DNA from: Phoma sp. XZ068
Lineage: Eukaryota; Ascomycota; Dothideomycetes; Pleosporales; Didymellaceae
Direction of reading: 5' to 3'
Assembly: GCA_004835665.1 (NCBI GenBank)
Contig: RBKR01000008.1
Span: 62,001 to 126,000 of the forward strand
DNA length: 64,000 bases
Shown here: positions 20,330 to 30,166 of the stretch, piece after piece
Numbering within the stretch: the first letter of the stretch is position 1
Layout of the letters: the number at the start of each line of letters is the position of its first letter
Notes under the pieces: generated by a model
Told to the model about the DNA's origin: nothing
Database searches by the model: none
Seen by the model: only the letters and a program-made list of their open reading frames with translations
Program-made: the position numbers and the translations under genes

Positions 20330-23110
20330 ATGGACACCACTAATCGCAGGGAGACTATCGATGGTTTGATCGAAGGGATCAGGAAGGATTCGAATAATCC
20401 ATACGACCTTGGCACCCTGTTGTATGCCAGATACGTTCTGGCCAAAGATTTCAAAGATATCGAGGAAGCTGCGTCTTGCATTCGAGAAAGCCACCAGTAC
20501 AAGCTTCTATCGCTCGGCTATGAACCCGGTTCTTCAGCGCCCGGTGTACATGTCCATCCGCCTCTGCGAGAAGGCACTACCTATGTCTACGAAAATGGCA
20601 CCGAGGTGACCTACAAAGATTTCCTTGCCGCAGCACCGATACCTATCAGTCCCATCCTCTTTGCCTACCATGGCGCGGCTGTCGGCCAACGATTCGACGT
20701 CGAAAAGCTCCTGGAGATACTCCTGGAGGCTCTCCGAATTGGGCATCATGAAGTCGAGGTTGCATCGCCGGAGCACGCGCTCGAAATCTATGCTCAAGTC
20801 GCATATGGCCATCAGGAACACTTCCAGTCCACAGGCCTCTCGGCGAATCTTGACGAAGCGCTGAAATTCTCCGAAAGGGGCATGCAACTATCAGACACAC
20901 AAGGCTACACTCTCATCCTTCCTCAGCTTCAGCATGTTCATGCACAGACGCTTGCAATGAAGGCCCAGCATCTGGCATACAGCCAGTCGAAAGCAACACA
21001 GTCCTCCGAAATCTTGAAGCTGTTCGAGAGCAGCATCAGCATTGGGAAGGAGGCACTCGAGGGCCTAAAGGGTGCTTCTGAGGGCCAACGCTCGGATGCC
21101 GAAGGGAAACTTAGCGTCACCATTGCCATGTCGCTAGATCTTCTTTCAAAGCATGTAGACCATGTCGCTCTCGCAGAGAAGTATTCGCATGACGCCCAGG
21201 GATACTTCGAACGAGGAATCAATGCGCTACCTCCGGACGAACCCCAAACACGTCGCTGTTACTCTGCGTGGGGGAACGCCCTGAAGCGAGAAGCTCTTGC
21301 ATTGAAGAGGGGAAAGAAGAAGGAACAGTCGATGCAGGTGGCCGAACAAGCACTCTCGAAATTAAAAGAATCTATGAAGACCGCTTCCGAAATGGATCCC
21401 GAATACGCAATGGAACAGTTCGAGCTGGGTGAGACTGAACTACTCCTGGAGAAAGGATCACCAGCAGTGATTTGCTTCGACAAGTGTGCTAGGGCGACTA
21501 ATTCATGGCCACACTGGAGGCTGTATGGCGCGCTTGTGGCTGCAAGGATCCTTCTCTCAAACGAACATTGGCTCAACGCAAATGAGATGTTTGAGATGGC
21601 GTTAGCCTTGGTGCCACGGGTGACGACACTCAACATGTCATTCGAAGACCAACGCGATGCCATCTGGAGACTTAAGGATCTCGGGCGCGACGCTGCTTTC
21701 GTTGCCCTTCACCTAGGATACTCCCCTGCCGATGCTCTCAGAAGACTCGAGACAGCCAGATGTCTCATGTCCGATATAAGCACGCGAGGACGACGGGATA
21801 TCACCCAACTTGAAACGATTGACCCTCCGTTGGCAACCAAGTACAAAGCGCTGCGCGATCAAGTCACCACTAATATCGCACGAGGGCATTTAGCTCTCGA
21901 CTTTCGCGGTATTATCAACACCAACACAAGCACCATTCCCGAGCTCGAGGCGATGGAGAATCAGATCCGGGCACAGCCTGGCTTTGAACAATTCCTACGC
22001 CCTATCAAGGATGATGCAGACTTCATCGCGCTGGCTGACGAAGGTCCAGTCATCACGTTCAATGTTTGCGCCTCCGACGGCAAAGCCATCGTGGTTGATC
22101 GCAACGGAATCCGAGCAATCTCCTTGCCGGGCCTGAACATCACCGAAGCCCAGCGACATCTAGCGCCTTTCGCGAGGGCGGCAGTAGATGCGGGTCGCGC
22201 GCGGGATGCTGGGGAAATATTGATGAGGACGCCGGGTATGACCCGGGAGCAGGCACTGATCTGGCTGTGGGACACTGCGGTAAAGCCCACGCTCGACCAG
22301 GTTGAACTGACCCGCTCGAATCGCGTTTGGTGGGTTACAAGCGGCGTACTTGGGCGTGCTCCGCTGCACGCCGCGGGCCATCATACGCCTGACTCCAAGG
22401 AAAACACTTTGAGCCGGGTGATATCATCGTACATCTCATCATTCAAGGCACTGCAATTTGCGCGAGAGTGCGCAAGGAGGAGAACCGTCGACGCCAAAAT
22501 CCTTTTCGTCCCTATGCCGAGAAGTGGAGATCTCTACAGACCTCTCAACACGGCTCTGGAGGAGCACGCCATCCGGCAAGCATTCGCTAGGAATATGACA
22601 ATACTTGAGCGGCCGACTCGTTCGGCTGTTTTGGAACGACTTGCTGACTACGACTGTGTACATTTTGCTTGCCATGGATTCTCGAATCTCCACGATTCAG
22701 CCGCAAGTGGGCTGCTCCTCTGGGAAGACGAAGTATCGGCCATGCTCACTATCCGGGATCTAGAGAGACTGAATCTTCAGAAAGCGCGGATCGCCTATCT
22801 CTCCTGTTGCTCAACAGCAGAAACGGGTGATGGTGACCTCGAGGACGAATCTATCAATCTTTCGAATTCATTCCAAGCCCTTGGATTCCCACATACGATT
22901 GGAACCTTGTGGGCTGCAAAGGATGCTGCTGCGGGGAGGGTTGCGAAGAGGTTCTATGAACAAGTGAGGGTTGGTGATGTCGAAGGGACAGATGACCATA
23001 GCGGAGAGACTCCAGCCAAGGCGCTGCACAAATCCATCATTGAGTACAGGAGGGAGCTGCTGAGCAACCCCACGGTAGACTGGGCTCCTTTCATTCACAT
23101 CGAAGCTTAG
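20237..23110 (+). CDS. TPR-repeat protein with C-terminal CHAT (clan CD) protease domain
   Basis: The uninterrupted frame allows 957 residues. The ATG at 20330, just before DTTNRRETIDG, is the more likely start and gives 926 residues. Residues about 40-560 (926 numbering) are helical and TPR-like, with repeated A-x2-Y/L-A helices and a KLKESMKTASEMDPEYA segment. From about 660 a CHAT domain follows: VWWVTSGVLGRAPLHAAG, the catalytic His in VHFACHG (about 782) and the catalytic Cys in AYLSCCSTA (about 826-827). It ends with the conserved ALGFPHTIGTLWA and a final helix. CHAT domains are caspase/separase relatives. TPR-CHAT proteins act as triggered proteases in bacterial defence (Craspase), and CHAT occurs in fungal NLR-type proteins. 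All catalytic residues are intact. The partner is likely the divergent C14 protease. Confidence 0.9.
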   Translation: MTRSIIQHINTCQTLKISHIPSVPSLQLQSTMDTTNRRETIDGLIEGIRKDSNNPYDLGTLLYARYVLAKDFKDIEEAASCIRESHQYKLLSLGYEPGSSAPGVHVHPPLREGTTYVYENGTEVTYKDFLAAAPIPISPILFAYHGAAVGQRFDVEKLLEILLEALRIGHHEVEVASPEHALEIYAQVAYGHQEHFQSTGLSANLDEALKFSERGMQLSDTQGYTLILPQLQHVHAQTLAMKAQHLAYSQSKATQSSEILKLFESSISIGKEALEGLKGASEGQRSDAEGKLSVTIAMSLDLLSKHVDHVALAEKYSHDAQGYFERGINALPPDEPQTRRCYSAWGNALKREALALKRGKKKEQSMQVAEQALSKLKESMKTASEMDPEYAMEQFELGETELLLEKGSPAVICFDKCARATNSWPHWRLYGALVAARILLSNEHWLNANEMFEMALALVPRVTTLNMSFEDQRDAIWRLKDLGRDAAFVALHLGYSPADALRRLETARCLMSDISTRGRRDITQLETIDPPLATKYKALRDQVTTNIARGHLALDFRGIINTNTSTIPELEAMENQIRAQPGFEQFLRPIKDDADFIALADEGPVITFNVCASDGKAIVVDRNGIRAISLPGLNITEAQRHLAPFARAAVDAGRARDAGEILMRTPGMTREQALIWLWDTAVKPTLDQVELTRSNRVWWVTSGVLGRAPLHAAGHHTPDSKENTLSRVISSYISSFKALQFARECARRRTVDAKILFVPMPRSGDLYRPLNTALEEHAIRQAFARNMTILERPTRSAVLERLADYDCVHFACHGFSNLHDSAASGLLLWEDEVSAMLTIRDLERLNLQKARIAYLSCCSTAETGDGDLEDESINLSNSFQALGFPHTIGTLWAAKDAAAGRVAKRFYEQVRVGDVEGTDDHSGETPAKALHKSIIEYRRELLSNPTVDWAPFIHIEA

Positions 23111-24914
23111 AGAGGCATGGTTATTATGCAAAGCAGGACAGGATTCCATAGTAATATATCTAGTTCTTCCCTTAGTCTACTGTGCAAACATATACACATT
23201 CACCCCCTAGTCAAAAGAAACCCAGACACTTTCTGATAACTATGCAGATCTCACCAAAACCAACACACTTCGTAAACAGCCAGAGCCTCTTTCGGAAGCA
23301 GAGGCTACCTTTTAACCTTACTAGATCATTAACAGGCTCTAGTAATACCTATACCTTGGAGAAGCCAACTCCGCGTAGGTAAGGTTATAGAGGCTCGAGC
23401 TCTCTCAAGTCCAAGCTCTTATAGCAATGTAAAGGGGAAGCTAAGAATTGCCCAAGTATACAGTATCTAGGGAGTTTTACCTAGGGGGTGTATATACACA
23501 CGCACACCTAGATTTGAAACCCCCAAGCAAACGAAATGAAGCACTCCCGTAACCACTAACCGACTTCCCAAACGTCAGCACTAAACCCAGCAGCTCTCCC
23601 CAAAGTCCTTGCATTGAAATGAAATCAATAGTAGAAACGCTCTCCCTAGCTCATTCCAAATCACAACCCGCAACAGGTCATTTCCCAATACCCAAACACC
23701 CAGCCCTACACAACCACCTACTCTCCTTGCCTTACTCCCTCTACTTTACTATTCGAAGTACTCTACGCCTATCTATAGATATACTCTTATACTACATATT
23801 ATACTCTTATTCTTATAATATAATATAATCTCTTATAAAAGTACAGACTATAGTCCTCCTCTACTACACAATACTCTTTAAACTTAGACTACAATATACG
23901 TATATACTATTACTTTTATACATATACTAATAAAGTAATTATTAAATAAACAAGAGTAAACTAAACTCTTAATATACTTAACCTTATTAACATCCTACAC
24001 ACACTCGACGTACGTAAATAGTAGTAGATAGTTCTAGGAATGTCTAGTAATTTTTTTTTACCAAGTATTAATAGAAATCCTCCTTTTCCCGTACGTGTGT
24101 TGAGGTTGTATCCTAAGCGAAGCTCGTGAATACTTCCAAGGTTGGTTCTCGAGAATGAACGGATGTGCAGTGGATCGTAAAGGGGCATAGATGCCTAGTG
24201 AAACACCGTAACAACTATGGGGTTAACAATGAGTAGTACAGAGTAGACTGTCTAGCTCGGGAGTTGGGTTGAGTTCCAATAACAAGATTGATTAACGAGG
24301 TTGAACACAATGCCATAAGGGCAGTGTTCCTAAGTACTATAATATACTGGAGAGTGTCCTACACTTCCTACAGCGTCTTATAGAGTCTTATAGGAGGCCT
24401 TGTAGTTTTTGTAGGTAGTTTGTAAGATCTATAGGACATGTCGTGGTGTGTCCTATGTTGTCTTACGCTCTGAGTATAAGCTGCCTTTGTAAGACTGTGG
24501 GACGTCACGTGACTGAATAGCCCCGCGTCACTGATCCTTTAGTCATATCCGTGCTGGTTGTGCCCTTCCTTCTGAGATCGTAACAGTGATTTGCTCTGGT
24601 TAATTAATCGAAAGGTATAGTAGCTTATTTATTAGTCTGTGTATATACATTTAAGGGGTTTGAAGCTTGGCTTTGGAGGAGGGCGAAGAGAGAGTGGCTA
24701 ACGTGTTGTTGAGCGCGGACACGAGTATATTAGTCGATGTGGATAAATGGCTGAGAAGAAGAAGAAGGAGAAGAAGAAGAAGGAGAAGAAGAAGAAGGAG
24801 AAGAAGAAGAAGAAGAAGAAGAAGAATTAGGTATACTCTCTATCCTACATTACATACACTCACTCTTCACACCAACACTTCAAGACCACACCAACGGCTG
24901 CGCCTCGGGCCCAC
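23111..24914. other. AT-rich gene-empty island
   Basis: From about 23150, and strongly at 23740-24100, the sequence is dominated by TA/AT steps (TATAATATAATATAATC-type runs). GC content is far below the flanking genes. The pattern suits RIP-mutated repeat DNA, although no parent transposon is recognisable. The right end holds a GAA microsatellite and the 3' side of VPS8. Confidence 0.55.
24753..24826. repeat. GAA/GGA microsatellite
   Basis: About 74 bp of nearly pure purine trinucleotides: runs of GAA interrupted by GGA at intervals of about 12 to 15 bp. It lies about 90 bp downstream of the VPS8 stop codon, so it may be in the 3' UTR as a pyrimidine tract in the mRNA. A similar purine tract occurs at 31670-31717. 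Confidence 0.85.
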
Positions 24915-27900
24915 CTACGGCTCCCCAACACAAACCGCACACCTTAACCCCCCTCCCTCCCCAACCTCCCTCTCCACACAACTCCTATGCCACAAATGAC
25001 GACACGCAAACACCACCAACGGGCCCTTCCCCCTCCCCTCTTCCACACCCAGATCATCATCCCCCTCATCCTCACTCTGACTAGCACTCTTCCCCTTCCC
25101 CTTCTGACTCCCCCTGCGCTCAAACCCATCCCACCCCATCTCCTCCACCTCATCCCTCCTCTTCTTCGCTCTTACTTCCTCCCTGCGCTCCCACGCCTCC
25201 CACACTGCACTCCCCACCCCGGGGCCCCACGCACGCGCTCTACACCCCTCGCACACCTGCCCTCTTGGCCGCCACCCACGCGTCCGTCGGGCAGCGAGGG
25301 ATTCAACGTGCAGGAATCCTTCCTTGTCGAGGAACGAGTTTGCGAGCGAGAGGATGCGGGCTTCGAATGTGTAGGCTGCGAAGATTTCGGCGAGGAGGGG
25401 GCGGAGGTGTGTCAGGCTGGGGGAGTAGGTGGTGGATGCGCGGTGCAGGAAGGCGCGGAGGATGCGGAGGAAGGAGGGGTTTGATTGGGGGTTGGTGGGG
25501 GTGGTGCGGAGTGGGGGACGGGTGGATGATGGGGTTGATGACGGGGTGGGTTTTGTGGGGGGGATGGTGGTGGATGCGAGGAGGGCGGAGAAGGTTTGTT
25601 GGACCGAGTCGCGGAGGTGGCGGGTAATGGTTGGGGTGTCGAGGGTTTCGGTGGTGGAGTGGATGTCGGCGTCTGCAATCGCGGTGGACGTCTCTTTGAT
25701 TAGCTTGACAACGGTGGAGATGAGGTCGAGCCAGAGGAGTTCGTCGAGGGCGAGGTCTGCTTCGCTGACTTCCCCGTATGCCGACTTTCGTCTGTCAGGG
25801 ACGGCGCGTGCGGTTGATCTCGTCTGGCCTTGACAGAGCCATATCCCGACCTTGACGTATTTCTGGATGTCGTCGAGGAGGTCACGCGCGGTCTCTTCAG
25901 CATTCGCGACATCGGGACTGTCTCCTGCTGCGGCAATGAGGCCAGTGAGCGCGGTCTCGAGCGTGCCGAGGTGCTTCACCAAACGATCCATGGCGTCTCT
26001 GACCAAGCCGTCGCGGGCGAGAAGGACGACTGCCGCATCGATAACGCCGCTCTTTTCGAGAGCGGGCAGGACGGGGTCGAGTCTGAGATCGCCCGACTTG
26101 AGCTGCCCGACAAAGTCTGCGACATGGCTGCTGTTGTAGGTGCACATCAACTGGACGTAGCGCTCGACGAACCCAGACGGCAGGCTCTCGTCAATGGCTT
26201 CGCCGGACTGCGTCTCAGGCTCGATCAGCGCCTTGAGGTAGTGATACTGATCATCGTGGTCGTTGACGGCGTTCAGAACAGGTTCGAGCAGGTCGGGGGC
26301 ATACAGTTTCAGGGTGACCGCTGTCTGCTCGGCATCTACGGCGACGAGATCTTCTGCGCGGCCCACAATGACCTGCTTGATTTCGTTGATCTGCTTCTTG
26401 ACCAGGCCCTTGCTCGGTCTCAGGATGTCGCTGATACAGCCGAAGACTGCCTCTTCGTCCTCGCTGTCTACTAGATACGTCTCGAGCAGCTTTGCATATT
26501 GCTGGGCGCTGCGGTAGACAGACTTCAAGACGCGATGGAACCCGGCCGACTCAAATATCGGGACCAAGCTCTGCACATTTGGCGGATGGTATATCGTGAG
26601 TAAGTACTCAACGGATAGTTGGCAGTCTTCCTTCACGACATCTGTGGGGTAGTTACACAGGCCGACAAGGATTTGGTGGAGTGAGCTTCCAGGCAGCATG
26701 ATGTACTGCGGGTATTTCGGCAGGTTCCGTGCAACGAACATGTAGAAGTAGATGATGTCTTCGGCGCTGAAATCTTCGGCCGTTATAATACCAAGCAGTA
26801 TGTTGACAATGTACTGGCGGGTTGGGGTGAGGGTCTTCCCATTTGTCTGATTGCCATTTGATGTTTCAGATTCGCCATTCAAGAAGTTGTCCTCGAAGGC
26901 TTCGTTGAGCATGCTCATGAAGCTCGAGGCATCAAACTCTAGTATGAGATGCAGATACGGGAAGGGTGGCTCAGCACTGTTGTCATTTCGTGTCAGGCAG
27001 ACAGGACCCGAGCCTGGAGGCCACTGGAGGTTCTTGCCTGAGAACAGAAATCTGTACATGTCCTTCTTGGCACTGTATGCTTGCTCATCGTCCATGAACG
27101 TGCCACTTGGATAGAAGCGTCCGGTGAATGTGTATGAAAGATACGGGAAGATCTTGCGGGCGGAGACCACGAGCACATTCTCGGAATCGTCCAGGCTGAA
27201 GTCGATTAGCTTGATGAGATCCAGGATGTTGGTGAGGGGCGTGATGAAGTCGCCAATGGTCTGCGTCCAGATGTGGATGAGTGCGTCATACAGCATATAC
27301 TGCTGGCAGATGGTGGTGACGTCGTTGATGTCTAGAGTGTCGGTACTTAGACGACAGATCATCTCTTCGACCTGGGGACCGCGGCCTACGGAAGCGTAGA
27401 AGGTGATGAGATCCTTGAGGACATCCGGAGGAACTTCTTCAATCTCGCAGTCGAGGATGTAAGGCTCCAGCGTCTCGAAGAAGGGTTTCCCAGCAGAAGC
27501 CTCGTCAAAAGCCTCGTAGACGTCTTCGAACAGAAAGTCGAGCTCCTTCATGCTGAACAGGGCTGTAAAGCAGACTTCGGCGAGCTCTTTCAGTCGCGCC
27601 TCCCTCACATCATCGCTCTCGTCGTTTTGTGCAAAGGCATACTTGAGCGATGCAGAGATCATCTCAAGCAGCTTCTCGCGCACAAGCGCGTGCCGTGCCT
27701 TGTCGTCTTCAGGCAGGCCAACCGTGAGCTTGTCAGCATCGCCGACGTAGTAGGAGGTGGCAAGCCCGATGGCTGCAATGAAGTCTCCATCTTCCATAAG
27801 AGCCAATAAACGATCAGCCCAGTTTGATAGTGTTCCAATAGAGACGTCGTTGAAACCAAGCAGGAACAGCCGGCCCTTGTATGCCCTAAAGCTCATGTAG

Positions 27901-29744
27901 AAGGCATCAGCAACAACGCCATGCAGGGATGCGTCTTCCTCGTCGTGTTGTTCAACCACAGGACGTAGCTGGCGCGAGAACAGATCCGAGTGGTAGATGT
28001 GCTTTTGCAGCAGGTCGAATGAGTCGGTCGTCCGTAGGGTGGTGTCCTCGAGGATGAGAAGGCGCTGGCTGATGGTCAGTACACCTAGAACAGATCTGCT
28101 AAGCCATTGCACAGCAACGATGGCCTCCTCTGCTCTCCAGCGACTTCGCGGCTTGAACTGCAAGTCTGTCGGCTTCTCTTTTTCTGTGGGCGGTGCGACG
28201 AAGCTGTTGACATCAAGGATGGTCAGAATGTTGGACCAGCAGTAGACGAGTTTCGTCTTGGACACGGCTTTGGCAGTGTTGCCAGCGGCATGCTTCAGCT
28301 TCACGGCGGGGAACCAGGCCAGACAGCCGCTCATGGCACTGTGTGGCGCGACTTCTTTCGGCCGCGGTGCCTTGTGCTGTGTCTGCGCAAGAGGGGTGGT
28401 GGATACAATAACGAGCAGGTAGGGTGTGAGCAAGGCAGTCAAGCCCATGACATCGGTCGGCTGCTCCACGTTGCCCAGCGGCAGAGGGGCGAAGGCGAGG
28501 ACGGAGCTTGGTTTCCTAGGCTTCTCCAGCGATTTCGAGGACAGAGGATATCTGCCAAGGATGCGAGTAATCTTGACGTTCCTTGCAATGGCACCCAGTC
28601 CACGAGTAGCTAGATGCGAAAAGGCCATACCGCCGTCGTCAGCAGAGACGAGGGCCGTGTGTCGTGTGCCGAGGAAGCCGAGATGCAGGATGGCCACGCC
28701 CGAGACGTGGCCGTCGGACTTTTTGTCGTCCAGGCTGGCGCGGTCCAGGGGAGGGATGTGGAGGAAGGGCTTGGCGGGTTTGGCGAGCTCCCAGGTAAAG
28801 ATGTGGCCTGTGGCATGGCCGCCGGCAATGGTGGAGTGGTCAGCAGAGATGGCGAGGGCGGTGATGGGGCCACATTCGACGGCTGTGCGTGTCAGTATAG
28901 AAATGGTAGTCAGGATATAATACATACCTTTCGTGCCGGGCCCAATTATAGACTTCAAGACCTGCTGGTAGTCGAAGACGAGGATGAAGCCCTTGGAGGT
29001 GCCCATGACTAGCGAGGCGGCGACATTGAGACAGGTCGGGCGGCCAAAGTTGCGCTTGCCTACTTCTGAAAAGACATGCCCGGTGAGCTTCTTCAGCTTG
29101 GTCCAGCGCACGACGTCCCATGGGGGCTGCGGGGTGTCGGCGTCGTCGGGCGGCTGGTGGAAGAAGAGGTTGCTGGACAGCGAGGACTGGCGCGAGTGGG
29201 CGGACAGAAAGGCAGGCGAGGCGCCGCGCGGGGTGGCCAGGGGCGAGGGCGACAGGCGCGAGGAGAAGCGGCGCTCAAAGGGCTGCAGGGCGGGGCGGTT
29301 CGCGCGCGGTGAATTGTACGAGTAGGCAACGCTGCTGCGAGGGGACGAGACGGCGGTGCCCTGGACCGAGGGCGAGTCGTCGGGGGTGGACGTCGATACA
29401 ATGCTGGGAGGTCTGTCGGCGAGGAAGCCCTTCGTCTCGTCTGCGTCGTCTGTCTGCTGTGGTTGTGTTCGTCGTGTGCGGGCAAAGGTCAAGCCATGGG
29501 CGCTGCTGTCGACCGAAGCGAGCTCGTCGCCGTCGTCCTGCTCTACGTCCTGCTCTACGTGCTGCTCTACGTCATGCTCCATGTCCTGCTCCAGCTCGTG
29601 CTCTACCTCCCCATTCACTGCCTCTTCCTCGTCGTGTTCCTCTGCAATATCAAGCCCATCCTCCATGCCATCTATCTCGTCTCCGCGTGCAGCGTCGGGG
29701 TCATGGCGCGCGCTGGTGTGGCCCAACGCCGGTTCTGAGCTCAT
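24915..29744 (-). CDS. VPS8: Vacuolar protein sorting-associated protein 8 (CORVET subunit)
   Basis: Two exons, 29744-28928 and 28882-24915, are joined across a 45-bp intron (GTATGT to CACAG) that is in frame with no stop. Splicing gives 1594 residues. Order: an acidic, low-complexity N-terminus with EQD-type repeats (about 30-75); a Ser/Pro-rich linker; a WD40-like propeller (about 205-640, for example SKGFILVFDYQQVLKSIIGPG); and an alpha-solenoid containing the Vps8 signature (FLFEDVYEAFDEAS, PYILDCEIEEVPPDVLKDL). A C-terminal RING-H2-like finger follows (CEGCR...CRHLWHRSC...CAVC), with a long insertion between the first and second cysteine pairs. VPS8 is the Rab5-binding subunit of the CORVET tethering complex on early endosomes. 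It is divergent from the GPALPP gene. Orthology is secure. Confidence 0.95.
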   Translation of the reverse strand: MSSEPALGHTSARHDPDAARGDEIDGMEDGLDIAEEHDEEEAVNGEVEHELEQDMEHDVEQHVEQDVEQDDGDELASVDSSAHGLTFARTRRTQPQQTDDADETKGFLADRPPSIVSTSTPDDSPSVQGTAVSSPRSSVAYSYNSPRANRPALQPFERRFSSRLSPSPLATPRGASPAFLSAHSRQSSLSSNLFFHQPPDDADTPQPPWDVVRWTKLKKLTGHVFSEVGKRNFGRPTCLNVAASLVMGTSKGFILVFDYQQVLKSIIGPGTKGMYYILTTISILTRTAVECGPITALAISADHSTIAGGHATGHIFTWELAKPAKPFLHIPPLDRASLDDKKSDGHVSGVAILHLGFLGTRHTALVSADDGGMAFSHLATRGLGAIARNVKITRILGRYPLSSKSLEKPRKPSSVLAFAPLPLGNVEQPTDVMGLTALLTPYLLVIVSTTPLAQTQHKAPRPKEVAPHSAMSGCLAWFPAVKLKHAAGNTAKAVSKTKLVYCWSNILTILDVNSFVAPPTEKEKPTDLQFKPRSRWRAEEAIVAVQWLSRSVLGVLTISQRLLILEDTTLRTTDSFDLLQKHIYHSDLFSRQLRPVVEQHDEEDASLHGVVADAFYMSFRAYKGRLFLLGFNDVSIGTLSNWADRLLALMEDGDFIAAIGLATSYYVGDADKLTVGLPEDDKARHALVREKLLEMISASLKYAFAQNDESDDVREARLKELAEVCFTALFSMKELDFLFEDVYEAFDEASAGKPFFETLEPYILDCEIEEVPPDVLKDLITFYASVGRGPQVEEMICRLSTDTLDINDVTTICQQYMLYDALIHIWTQTIGDFITPLTNILDLIKLIDFSLDDSENVLVVSARKIFPYLSYTFTGRFYPSGTFMDDEQAYSAKKDMYRFLFSGKNLQWPPGSGPVCLTRNDNSAEPPFPYLHLILEFDASSFMSMLNEAFEDNFLNGESETSNGNQTNGKTLTPTRQYIVNILLGIITAEDFSAEDIIYFYMFVARNLPKYPQYIMLPGSSLHQILVGLCNYPTDVVKEDCQLSVEYLLTIYHPPNVQSLVPIFESAGFHRVLKSVYRSAQQYAKLLETYLVDSEDEEAVFGCISDILRPSKGLVKKQINEIKQVIVGRAEDLVAVDAEQTAVTLKLYAPDLLEPVLNAVNDHDDQYHYLKALIEPETQSGEAIDESLPSGFVERYVQLMCTYNSSHVADFVGQLKSGDLRLDPVLPALEKSGVIDAAVVLLARDGLVRDAMDRLVKHLGTLETALTGLIAAAGDSPDVANAEETARDLLDDIQKYVKVGIWLCQGQTRSTARAVPDRRKSAYGEVSEADLALDELLWLDLISTVVKLIKETSTAIADADIHSTTETLDTPTITRHLRDSVQQTFSALLASTTIPPTKPTPSSTPSSTRPPLRTTPTNPQSNPSFLRILRAFLHRASTTYSPSLTHLRPLLAEIFAAYTFEARILSLANSFLDKEGFLHVESLAARRTRGWRPRGQVCEGCRARAWGPGVGSAVWEAWERREEVRAKKRRDEVEEMGWDGFERRGSQKGKGKSASQSEDEGDDDLGVEEGRGKGPLVVFACRHLWHRSCVEREVGEGGGLRCAVCVGEP
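29530..29615. repeat. Degenerate 15-bp coding repeat in VPS8
   Basis: Five to six imperfect copies of a CTGCTCTACGTC-like unit. On the coding strand they give repeats of about five residues, such as VEQDV and EQDME, in the acidic N-terminus. Slippage in this tract would change the length of the acidic segment by multiples of five residues without breaking the frame. Confidence 0.6.
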
Positions 29745-30166
29745 GAGGCTCGTCTACAATGGGGCATCGCTTGCATCCGTTGCGTGTGGAAAGATGTGCT
29801 GCGGCGGTGCAGAGCTCGGGCGTGATTGTCCCGCGTGTTGCGGTGATGGTTGGCGGTTGTTGGCGGCGGGCTGCCTGGGGCAATGGGCGGCGGGAATTAC
29901 AATTACGGCGGGCGGTGGGCAGGCGCGCAGTCGGTCGCTCAATCACAGACGCTTTCTCTTCGCGAGCCCTGTCGAGCTGTGGCGGCGATGCGGGAGTGTC
30001 GAGCACCAGGCGCAGTTCGCTGATCGGCAGCCGCGGGCCGTCGAGCTTGCGCCGAGCTTGAGCTCGAGTCTGGCGTCTGACGTCGTCTTCACCACCAATA
30101 TCATACCTTGCCCACACTACACATCCACACACCCACACACCCACACAACACACAATACAACACGCA
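29745..30166. promoter_or_regulatory. Bidirectional promoter, VPS8 / GPALPP gene
   Basis: 422 bp separate the two start codons of divergent conserved genes, so both promoters must lie here or in adjacent 5' UTRs. A CA-rich run (about 30117-30163, CACACCCACACAACAC-type) directly precedes the GPALPP start codon and is probably in its 5' UTR. Confidence 0.6.

Noticed and set aside
24667..24999. Open frame with a long poly-arginine run
   Set aside because: It is only the translation of the GAA/GGA microsatellite and has no supporting coding sequence around it.
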